Shown piece after piece: positions 1-8,434 of a stretch of 64,000 nt of DNA. Each line of letters opens with the position of its first letter. Position 1 is the stretch's first letter. The notes under the pieces are model-generated. The model was not told the origin of the DNA. It searched no databases and saw only the letters and a program-made list of their open reading frames with translations. The DNA is from Cronobacter turicensis z3032 (GTDB lineage: Bacteria > Pseudomonadota > Gammaproteobacteria > Enterobacterales > Enterobacteriaceae): positions 2,484,074-2,548,073 of the forward strand of contig FN543093.2 in NCBI GenBank assembly GCA_000027065.2, read 5' to 3'. The position numbers and the translations under genes were made by a program.

Positions 1-39
1 AAGCTGTGCCATATTCTGTGGCGTGAGTAATCGCCAGCG

Positions 40-57
40 GCGCGGCTTTCGCCGCGC
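40..57. other. GC-rich hairpin after the ion-channel gene
   Basis: A perfect stem of seven G/C-rich pairs (GCGCGGC with GCCGCGC) closes a TTTC loop and touches the last codons of the channel gene. There is no T-run on either side, so it is a weak candidate terminator or RNA-stabilising hairpin. The 39 bases before it hold no recognisable gene. Confidence 0.45.
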
Positions 58-896
58 TATGGCTTCCTGCCCGTCACTTTCACTCCGCACGCCTGACAAT
101 AATTCGCCTGCTTTTGATATTTCGCGCCGCAGGCCGGGCAGCGCTGCGCCTCTTTTTTCTCCGCCAGCGCGTTGGTCATTTGCGAGGTAATAATGCCGGT
201 CGGAATGGCAATCACCGAATAGCCAATCAGAATGAGCAGCGAGGCCACCGCGCGCCCGCCTGCGGTATGCGGCGTGATATCTCCGTAACCGACCGTCGTC
301 ACCGTCACCACCGCCCAGTAGACCGACGTGCCCAGCGTATTGAAACCGCTCGCCGCGCCTTCGATGCCATACATCAGCGCGCCCGCAATCACCATGACGA
401 TGGAAATAAACGCATAGAACGCGATGAGCTGATGACGCGCATTGACTATCGCCTGCCAGAGCACGCTGGTGGACGACATCATGCGCAGCAGCTTCAGGAT
501 CCTCAACACACGCACAGCGCGTAAGGCTCGCCAGATAAAGAGATAGTTAATGCCCAGTTCCGGCCAGAGCCACAACACGTAGAGCGGGAGCACGGTCGCC
601 AGATCGATAAGGCCCCAGAAGCTCAGCGCATAGCGCGCCGGATTCGGCCAGACCAGCAGGCGCAGCAGATATTCCACCGTAAAGACGCCCGTAATGCCTA
701 TCTCCAGCAGGACGAAGATATGCCATTCGTCATAAGAGAGATGATACTGCGTGCCGATGCCGGACTCGATAAAAACGACAATGACGCTGAAGAGCGCGAA
801 CAGCCCGCACAACGCTTCAAAGCGTCGGCCGCTGCGTTGATGCTGATCGAAAAGGAAGTGGTAGGCGCGCTGACGATATTCGGTTATCCGTGACAC
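57..896 (-). CDS. Voltage-gated potassium-channel-like ion transporter with C-terminal zinc ribbon
   Basis: This is a six-helix inner-membrane cation channel. An arginine-rich S4-like segment (RALRAVRVLRILKLLR) precedes the pore region, whose selectivity filter TTVGYGD lies near residues 200-206. The C-terminus carries four cysteines as CPACG...CQACG (about residues 253-270), a small zinc ribbon in place of the RCK domain of E. coli Kch. I chose the GTG at 896 because GAGGA stands five bases upstream. A longer reading from 926 would begin inside the opp terminator. It lies just after oppF, where E. coli has yciU, cls and kch nearby. The channel fold is clear. Ion selectivity is inferred from GYG, and the physiological role is unknown. 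Confidence 0.85.
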   Translation of the reverse strand: MSRITEYRQRAYHFLFDQHQRSGRRFEALCGLFALFSVIVVFIESGIGTQYHLSYDEWHIFVLLEIGITGVFTVEYLLRLLVWPNPARYALSFWGLIDLATVLPLYVLWLWPELGINYLFIWRALRAVRVLRILKLLRMMSSTSVLWQAIVNARHQLIAFYAFISIVMVIAGALMYGIEGAASGFNTLGTSVYWAVVTVTTVGYGDITPHTAGGRAVASLLILIGYSVIAIPTGIITSQMTNALAEKKEAQRCPACGAKYQKQANYCQACGVKVTGRKP

Positions 897-907
897 GTTG
901 TCCTCGC

Positions 908-938
908 AAAAGAAAAGGGCTGGCACCTGCCAGCCCTT
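908..938 (-). terminator. Rho-independent terminator of the opp operon
   Basis: On the minus strand an 11-base-pair stem (AAGGGCTGGCA with TGCCAGCCCTT) with a two-base apex is followed by TTCTTTT. It directly follows oppF and ends just before the Shine-Dalgarno sequence of the channel gene. Confidence 0.8.
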
Positions 939-942
939 GCGA

Positions 943-1943
943 TTATAACGGGTCCACCTTCAGACAGGAAACCGCATGGCGGAAACTGCCTTCCAGCACC
1001 GGACGCGTCTGGGCGCATTCCGGGCCGGCCATCGGGCAACGTGTGCGGAAAACGCAGCCCGACGGTGGATTGATAGGCGACGGCAGCTCGCCCTCAAGCA
1101 ACTGAATGGTTTTATTCTTTTCGAGATCCGGGTCCGGGATTGGCACCGCCGACATCAGCGCGCGGGTATAAGGGTGCAGCGGATGATGATAAACCTCATC
1201 GTAGGTGCCAAGCTCCACGGCATGCCCCAGATACATCACCAGAACGCGATCGGAAATGTGCTTCACCACGGCGAGATCGTGGGCGATAAAAATCAGCGAC
1301 AGTCCCATTTCACGCTGCAGTTTCTGCAGCAGGTTCACCACCTGCGCCTGAATGGATACGTCGAGCGCGGAGACCGGTTCGTCGCAGATAATCAGCTTCG
1401 GCTCAAGGATCAGCGCGCGGGCGATGCCGATACGCTGGCACTGGCCGCCGGAAAACTCATGCGGATAGCGGTTAACCAGGTTTGGCAGCAGGCCCACTTT
1501 CATCATCATCGCTTTGACGCGGTCACGCACTTCCTGACGCGGCATTTTCGGATGATAGGTGCGCAGCGGCTCGGCGATGATATCGCCAATCGTCATACGC
1601 GGGTTCAGTGACGCCAGCGGATCCTGGAAAATCATCTGGATGTCGCTGCGTACATCGCGCCACTCTTCCTGCTTCATGCCCAGCAGATCTTTGCCAAGCC
1701 ACGCCACGCGGCCGCTGGTGGCTTTCACCAGACCAATAATCGCGCGCGCGAACGTGGATTTTCCGCAGCCGGATTCCCCTACCACGCCCAGCGTTTCGCC
1801 CTCATACAGGCGCAGCGTGACGCCGTCGACCGCTTTTAACGTTTTGGACGGCTGCCAGAACCACTGTTTGCCGTCTTTAATGTCGAAATGCACCTTGAGA
1901 TCGGCCACTTCGAGCAGAACTTTTCTCTCTTCAGCTACGGTGC

Positions 1944-1947
<4 letters not shown>
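943..1947 (-). CDS. oppF: Oligopeptide ABC transporter ATP-binding protein OppF
   Basis: One of the two cytoplasmic ATPases that power oligopeptide import through OppBC. The 334-residue protein shows Walker [10 protein letters not shown], the signature FSGGQ, Walker B IICDEP and the C-terminal cysteine-containing oligopeptide/dipeptide transporter extension ([16 protein letters not shown]). Its start overlaps the oppD stop by four bases, so the two are translationally coupled. It is the last gene of oppABCDF and is followed by a strong terminator. Length and sequence match E. coli OppF closely. Confidence 0.97.
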
Positions 1948-2957
<1,010 letters not shown>

Positions 2958-2968
2958 GGCGGCACTCC

Positions 2969-3877
2969 TTAACGATCTTTCGGGTCGAGGGCATCACGCA
3001 GGCCATCGCCGATAAAGTTAAAACAAAACAGGGTGACCACCAGGAAACCCGCCGGGAAGAGCAGCAGCCAGGGCGATACTTCCATCGAGTTGGCGCCATC
3101 GCTCAGCAGCGCGCCCCAGGAGCTAAGCGGCTCCTGCGTACCGAGGCCGAGGAAGCTTAAGAAAGATTCAAAAAGGATCATGCTTGGCACCAGCAGGGAG
3201 GCGTAAACCACCACCACGCCCAGCACGTTTGGTACGATATGACGCACCACGATATTTGCCGTCGACACGCCGCCCACCTGGGCTGCCTCGATGAACTCTT
3301 TACGTTTCAGGCTCAGCGTCTGACCGCGAACGATACGCGCCATATCAAGCCAGGAAACCATCCCGATAGCGACGAAAATCAGCAGGATATTTTGACCAAA
3401 AAAGGTCACCAGCAGAATCACGAAGAACATGAACGGGAAGGAGTTGAGGATCTCCAGCAGACGCATCATGACCGAATCCACTTTGCCGCCGAGATAGCCG
3501 GAAAGCGAACCGTAAAGCGTGCCGACAATCACCGCCACCAGCGCCGCCGCGACGCCGACCATCAGCGAGATACGCCCGCCAATCGCGACGCGCACCAGCA
3601 GATCGCGCCCGGAAGAGTCGGTGCCGAACCAGTGGCCGGATTCGGTATCCGGCGGGCTCGACATCATGCCCCAGTCGGTATCGAAGTAACTGAACTGCGA
3701 CAGCATCGGCGCAAGGGTCACGAACAGCGCAATCAGCACCAGAACAATCAAACTCGCGACCGCCGCGCGGTTATGCATAAAGCGACGGCGGGCGTCCTGC
3801 CACAGGCTACGTCCTTCTACTTCCAGTTTTTCACTGAAGTTTTCCAGCGCCTCGCTGTTTTTCTTACTCAACATCAT
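2969..3877 (-). CDS. oppC: Oligopeptide ABC transporter permease OppC
   Basis: Inner-membrane permease that forms the peptide channel with OppB. The 302-residue protein has a cytoplasmic N-terminal stretch, a first helix near residues 38-60, a periplasmic loop and a five-helix permease core that includes the EAAQVGG coupling motif facing the ATPases. The start at MMLSKK matches E. coli OppC. It lies 14 bases after oppB and 11 bases before oppD. Confidence 0.97.
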   Translation of the reverse strand: MMLSKKNSEALENFSEKLEVEGRSLWQDARRRFMHNRAAVASLIVLVLIALFVTLAPMLSQFSYFDTDWGMMSSPPDTESGHWFGTDSSGRDLLVRVAIGGRISLMVGVAAALVAVIVGTLYGSLSGYLGGKVDSVMMRLLEILNSFPFMFFVILLVTFFGQNILLIFVAIGMVSWLDMARIVRGQTLSLKRKEFIEAAQVGGVSTANIVVRHIVPNVLGVVVVYASLLVPSMILFESFLSFLGLGTQEPLSSWGALLSDGANSMEVSPWLLLFPAGFLVVTLFCFNFIGDGLRDALDPKDR

Positions 3878-3891
3878 GGCGTGCTCCAGTG

Positions 3892-4812
3892 TCAGTAACG
3901 AATTTTCGGATCGATAACGGCATACAGCACATCGACGATCGCGTTAAACAGAATGGTCAGCGCGCCGACCAGAATCGTCAGGCTCAGTACCAGCGAGTAG
4001 TCGCGGTTCAGCGCGCCGTTCACGAACAGCTGGCCGATGCCCGGCAGGCCGTAGATGGTTTCGATTACCATCGAACCGGTGATGATCCCGACAAATGCCG
4101 GCCCCAGATAGGAGAGCACCGGCAGCAGCGCAGGCTTCAGCGCGTGACGCAGTATAATGCGGCGCATCGGCAGCCCTTTGGCGCGGGCGGTACGAATAAA
4201 GTTGGAGTGCAACACTTCGATCATCGAACCGCGGGTGATACGCGCGATACTGGCGATGTAAGCCAGCGACAGCGCGACCATCGGCAGGATCATGAATTTC
4301 AGCGCCCCGCCGTTCCAGCCGCCGCCCGGCAACCAGTGCAGCGTAATGGCAAAGATCATGACCAGCAGCGGCGCGACCACGAAGCTCGGTATGACCACGC
4401 CCGTCATCGCCACCCCCATGACGGCGAAATCCCATTTCGTGTTTTGCTTGAGCGCGGCCATAACACCTGCCGCTACGCCTAAAATAACGGCCAGTAAAAA
4501 CGCCGCAGCCCCTAATTTCGCAGAAACCGGGAAACTGGAAGCCACCAGATCGTTAACCGAATAGTCCTTATATTTAAAGGACGGACCGAAATCACCTTTC
4601 GCCAGTTGCTTCAGATAATTGAAGTACTGGGTCATGATGGGGTCATTAAGATGATATTTTGCCTCGATATTCGCCATCACTTCCGGCGGCAAATTACGTT
4701 CGCCGGTAAAAGGACTCCCCGGCGCGAGACGCATCATAAAGAAGGAAATAGTAATAAGGATAAACAGCGTCGGAATCGCTTCCAGACAGCGACGTAAAAT
4801 AAATTTCAACAT
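3892..4812 (-). CDS. oppB: Oligopeptide ABC transporter permease OppB
   Basis: Inner-membrane permease partner of OppC. The 306-residue protein starts with a hydrophobic helix (FILRRCLEAIPTLFILITIS), has a periplasmic loop and then five helices with the RTARAKGL coupling loop. It follows oppA after 83 bases containing a strong hairpin, an arrangement that can give more OppA than permease. Sequence is nearly collinear with E. coli OppB. Confidence 0.97.
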   Translation of the reverse strand: MLKFILRRCLEAIPTLFILITISFFMMRLAPGSPFTGERNLPPEVMANIEAKYHLNDPIMTQYFNYLKQLAKGDFGPSFKYKDYSVNDLVASSFPVSAKLGAAAFLLAVILGVAAGVMAALKQNTKWDFAVMGVAMTGVVIPSFVVAPLLVMIFAITLHWLPGGGWNGGALKFMILPMVALSLAYIASIARITRGSMIEVLHSNFIRTARAKGLPMRRIILRHALKPALLPVLSYLGPAFVGIITGSMVIETIYGLPGIGQLFVNGALNRDYSLVLSLTILVGALTILFNAIVDVLYAVIDPKIRY

Positions 4813-4862
4813 TGCCCGTACCTTCTGGCGTGTGCCTTTGACTCACGGAAAAATAAGACACA

Positions 4863-4886
4863 GTGGGGCAGAAGATCCTGCCCCAC
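4863..4886 (-). promoter_or_regulatory. Hairpin between oppA and oppB
   Basis: A perfect nine-base-pair stem (GTGGGGCAG with CTGCCCCAC) closes a six-base loop just after the oppA stop and is followed on the minus strand by a T-rich stretch. It could partly terminate transcription or protect the oppA message from 3' decay. Either would favour the binding protein over the membrane subunits; this role is inferred. Confidence 0.65.
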
Positions 4887-4895
4887 GAATTGCCA

Positions 4896-6524
4896 TTAAT
4901 GTTTGATAATATACAGGTTTTTAACGTAGACATTATCCAGCGGGTCTTTACCGGTATAACCACCTACCCACGGTTTCACCAGACGGGCGTTCACGTAGTA
5001 ATAGACCGGCACGATGACGGAATCTTTATCCAGTTGCTGCTCCGCTTTATTGTAGAGTTCGCTGCGCTGGCTTTCGTCGCTCACCTGCAGCGTTTCCTGC
5101 ATCACTTTATCGAACGCTTCGCTCTTGTAATGCGAGGTATTGTTTGAGCTGTTGGACAGCATGGTGTTCAGGAAGGACGTCGGTTCGTTGTAATCCGCAC
5201 ACCAGCCCGCACGCGCCACGTCAAAGTTGCCCTGATGACGGGTATCCAGGAAGGTTTTCCACTCCTGGTTTTCCAGTTTCACGTTCACGCCCAGGTTTTT
5301 CTTCCAGATGGACGCAGCCGCAATCGCCAGTTTTTTGTGCAGATCGGAGGTGTTGTAAAGCAGATCGAATGTCAGCGGCTTGTCGGCGGTATAGCCCGCT
5401 TCGGCCAGCAGTTTTTTCGCTTCGGCGTTACGTTGTTCCTGGGTCATTTTGAACCAGGCCGGTTCGGTGAATTTCGCACCGTCGGTGTAAGGCGGGGTGT
5501 AACCATAGGCTGGCAGGTCGCCCTGGTTTTTCACTTTATGGACGATGATATCGCGATCCAGACCCAGCTTCAGCGCGGTACGTACGCGCGGATCGTTAAA
5601 CGGCGCTTTCTGGTTGTTGATTTCGTAATAGTAAGTGCACAGATACGGGTCGACGTGCACTTCTTTCGGGATCTCTTTTTTCAGCTTCTGGAACAGTTCA
5701 ATCGGCATGTTGTTATAGGTCATGTCGATTTCGCCGCTGCGGTAGCGGTTAACGTCGGTGACTTCAGAAGAGATAGGCAGATAGGTCACTTCGTTGATAA
5801 CGGTTTTCGCGTTATCCCAGTAGTTGGTGTTGCGCTCAAGCACGATGCGCTCGTTCACCACCCAGGATTTCAGTTTGTACGCGCCGTTAGACACGATGTT
5901 CACCGGCTGGGTCCATTTCTCGCCAAATTTCTCAACGGTGGCTTTAGGCACCGGAGACATTGAAGAGTGCACCAGCAGTTTGTAGAAATACGGGACCGGC
6001 TCGCTGAGGGTCACTTCCAGCGTATGGTCGTCGATCGCTTTTACGCCAAGATCGGTGGCAGGTTTTTTACCGGCGATGATGTCGTCGATATTGGTAATAT
6101 GACCGTATTGCAGATAGCTTTCATACGGAGAAGCGGTTTTCGGGTCAGCCAGGCGCTGCCAGCTGTAGACGAAATCCTGTGCCGTAACCGGCTCGCCGTT
6201 GGACCATTTGGCGTCTTTACGCAGATGGAAGGTCCAGACTTTAAAATCTTTGTTTTCCCACTTTTCGGCAACGCCCGCGCTCGGGTGGCCTTCCACATCC
6301 GTTACCAGCAGGCCTTCGAACAGGTCGCGGTTGATGTTGGACTCAGGCACGCCTTCAATTTTATGCGGGTCAAGCGACTGCACTTCTGAACCGTTGTTGC
6401 GCACCAGCGTTTGTTTTTCCGCCAGTTGCACACCCGCAGGAATATTCGCAGCCATTGCGTTTCCCGCGATTAGCGCAGAAAGAATTCCCGCTGCTACCAG
6501 ACTTTTTTTTGTGATGATGGACAT
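4896..6524 (-). CDS. oppA: Periplasmic oligopeptide-binding protein OppA
   Basis: Substrate-binding protein of the peptide importer (solute-binding family 5, 542 residues against 543 in E. coli). The N-terminus is a Sec signal peptide with basic ITKKS, a hydrophobic core and cleavage after AMA near residue 25. The mature protein begins ANIPAGV and runs through the usual peptide-binding lobes. It is the first and probably most expressed gene of oppABCDF. The start is preceded by GGAG and by a CA-rich stretch that suits repression by the small RNA GcvB. Confidence 0.97.
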   Translation of the reverse strand: MSIITKKSLVAAGILSALIAGNAMAANIPAGVQLAEKQTLVRNNGSEVQSLDPHKIEGVPESNINRDLFEGLLVTDVEGHPSAGVAEKWENKDFKVWTFHLRKDAKWSNGEPVTAQDFVYSWQRLADPKTASPYESYLQYGHITNIDDIIAGKKPATDLGVKAIDDHTLEVTLSEPVPYFYKLLVHSSMSPVPKATVEKFGEKWTQPVNIVSNGAYKLKSWVVNERIVLERNTNYWDNAKTVINEVTYLPISSEVTDVNRYRSGEIDMTYNNMPIELFQKLKKEIPKEVHVDPYLCTYYYEINNQKAPFNDPRVRTALKLGLDRDIIVHKVKNQGDLPAYGYTPPYTDGAKFTEPAWFKMTQEQRNAEAKKLLAEAGYTADKPLTFDLLYNTSDLHKKLAIAAASIWKKNLGVNVKLENQEWKTFLDTRHQGNFDVARAGWCADYNEPTSFLNTMLSNSSNNTSHYKSEAFDKVMQETLQVSDESQRSELYNKAEQQLDKDSVIVPVYYYVNARLVKPWVGGYTGKDPLDNVYVKNLYIIKH

Positions 6525-6531
6525 TGTGTTG
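6524..6531 (-). promoter_or_regulatory. Candidate GcvB pairing site at the oppA start
   Basis: The eight bases CAACACAA run into the oppA ATG, five bases after the GGAG ribosome-binding site. They are complementary to the UUGUGUUG core of the G/U-rich seed region of GcvB as I remember it. oppA is an established GcvB target in E. coli and Salmonella. Pairing here would block the ribosome. Confidence 0.5.
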
Positions 6532-7315
6532 GTACTCCACTCATTATTATTACTGACGAAAGTCAGCCCGTTCTCCCCTGATGGGGACCTGTGCAGCGCA
6601 GGAGCTTTCGCGTCCGCCAGGTGGTTTTTCTTTTTTACTACGTGCTATCACCGACTTTATTTATCACGGCTGCTCTCTGGCAGCCTGGCGTCGATTCTTT
6701 TGCTGCCCTTCCCTGTTTAAGGACAGTCTCTTTTCGCGCTACCTGTTGAGAGAAAGCGCTTTCATACGAAAATCATTCTCGTCTGCTGATAATTCGCAGG
6801 CAAATGTTTTGCCGGAAAGTATCAAATGCGTGAATTGTGCGCCAATACAATTTACAAATTTGTTAACCGCTTCTCTTTTGTCGCGAAAGATGTCGTCGCG
6901 GCAACCCATCAAGAAACCGCGATTTTTGCCTTTTTTACAATTATTATCAGTCAGTTAACCCAATTCTACGCTGAAGGTGCGGCGTGTCACTTCGCTCACA
7001 GCGCATCACAACATAAAATTAACAATTGAACAAAAATTAGCACATTTATCTGCAGTGGTGATGAATTTACTAATATCATTTCGTTAAACCCGCATCAATA
7101 CTCAAAGTATCATGTGATAAAAATAACAGACTGATTGCTTTATTTATGAACGCACAAGAGGTTACTGATACTGTAATTCATTGTTTTAATAATGCTTTGC
7201 GAGATATCAGATAAAGTTATGAAGAAAAAAGCGTGATGAGGAAGGTTATAGGAAATGCTAATACTAAAAGAAAAAAGCGAAGCTTCCGCTCCGCTTTTCT
7301 TAAGAAATAAAATGA
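6532..7315. other. Long intergenic region upstream of oppA
   Basis: About 790 bases separate oppA from ychE. The part from 6985 to 7260 is much more A/T-rich than its surroundings and probably holds the oppA promoter and sites for nucleoid proteins. I could not assign -35 and -10 boxes. No reading frame here resembles a known protein. Confidence 0.6.
7267..7296 (-). terminator. Rho-independent terminator of ychE
   Basis: On the minus strand AAGCGGAGC pairs with GCTTCGCTT around a GGAA tetraloop, followed by TTTTCTTTT. It lies 20 bases after the ychE stop. Confidence 0.8.
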
Positions 7316-7963
7316 CTAACTTACCAGGCCCGGAAAGAGCGCTTTAATCCCCGTCACAATAAATTCAATGCCCAGGGCCATCAGCAACAGGCCCATGATA
7401 CGGGTGATGACGTTGATGCCAGTCTGACCCAGCAGACGAACCAGCCATGGCGCCAGGCGGAACACGCCCCAGCAACAGGCGGCGAAAAGCGCAATCGCTA
7501 GGGTAAAGCCCAGCATATACTGCCAGCTGTGAAAGCGAGTGCCCCAGACGATCGTCGAGCTAATAGCCCCTGGCCCCGCCATGAGCGGCAACGCCAGCGG
7601 CACCACGCCAATGCTTTCGCGAATCGCGGTTTCTGACTTCTCCTGCTTATTCTGTTTATCCTCGCCGAGTTTTCCGCTAATCATCGACATCGCGATGGTA
7701 ACGACCAGAATCCCGCCTGCGATCCGGAAGGAGTCAATCGAGATGCCGAACACCTGCAAGATGGCGTCGCCCAAAAAAAGTGACGTCCAGAGAATAATGG
7801 CGACCGAGAGGTTGGCAGTCAGGTTGGTTTTATTGCGCGCGGCCGCCGTCTGATAGCTGGTCATACTAATAAAGACAGGAATGATGCCCACCGGGTTTAC
7901 CAGCGCGAACAAACCGATAAAAAATTTAAAAAATGTAGGCAAATCAAACAGCATAGAATTCAA
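7316..7963 (-). CDS. ychE: MarC-family inner-membrane protein YchE
   Basis: A 215-residue polytopic inner-membrane protein of the MarC/YhgN/YchE family. Six hydrophobic segments are visible, with the conserved NPVGIIPVF in the first and PLMAGPGAIS in the middle. The family has been linked to amino-acid transport, but no substrate can be read from the sequence. It is collinear with E. coli YchE and sits between oppA and adhE as there. It is transcribed away from adhE and followed by its own terminator. Confidence 0.93.
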   Translation of the reverse strand: MNSMLFDLPTFFKFFIGLFALVNPVGIIPVFISMTSYQTAAARNKTNLTANLSVAIILWTSLFLGDAILQVFGISIDSFRIAGGILVVTIAMSMISGKLGEDKQNKQEKSETAIRESIGVVPLALPLMAGPGAISSTIVWGTRFHSWQYMLGFTLAIALFAACCWGVFRLAPWLVRLLGQTGINVITRIMGLLLMALGIEFIVTGIKALFPGLVS

Positions 7964-8434
7964 GGGAAGCTCCGCAGATTGGTAGGGCGACGGCGTGCGT
8001 AATGTAATCCAAAACCCCAGGCTACGCTACGGCATTACACCTTTATACATTCCTGATCTCGCGCCCGTTTGACCGCGTCGACCTGTGTTATTATTTTGTT
8101 GAGTTTATGGCAGTTTTCATTTCCACAACTGTAGCAAATATATTAATCACCGCTGAATTGCCGTCATAAGGCCTGCTGAAAGGAGTCAGCATCGGGTTAA
8201 ATTGATTTAGATCACGCTTTTGATAACCAGAAGTGAGTATCTTGATGATGCCGCCAGGGAGTAAAACATTTTCCAGAAAAATGTATTCAGGTAAGGCTCT
8301 TTTAGTAAATCAGCGGGGGTTTAGGGTCGTCGTACTGGTAAACCTGTCTGTAACGCACGCTGTTTGGGGCTGACTATACTGTGGTTTCGAGCAGATGATT
8401 TACTAAAAGAGTTTAACATTATCAGGAGAGCATT
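7964..8434. promoter_or_regulatory. ychE-adhE divergent regulatory region
   Basis: These 471 bases separate the divergent ychE and adhE genes. They must contain the adhE promoter and leader, known in E. coli to be large and controlled by Cra, Fis, RpoS and NarL. I could not fix a promoter. The clearest structure is the long inverted repeat at 8297-8312 and 8396-8411, described separately. Confidence 0.6.
8297..8411 (+). promoter_or_regulatory. Long-range inverted repeat in the adhE leader
   Basis: CTCTTTTAGTAAATCA at 8297-8312 is the exact reverse complement of the 16 bases at 8396-8411, with 83 bases between. The second arm ends 12 bases before the AGGAGAG ribosome-binding site of adhE (8424-8430). 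In the transcript the arms could form a 16-base-pair helix next to the start site. E. coli adhE is known to need RNase III to open a leader that hides the ribosome-binding site, so this helix is a good candidate for that structure. Confidence 0.65.

Noticed and set aside
40..57. The hairpin as a true terminator of the ion-channel gene
   Set aside because: It overlaps the end of the coding sequence and lacks a T-run, so I kept it only as a hairpin.
6581..6958. A possible 125-residue protein upstream of oppA
   Set aside because: No start context, no domain and poor composition. The region fits a regulatory leader better.
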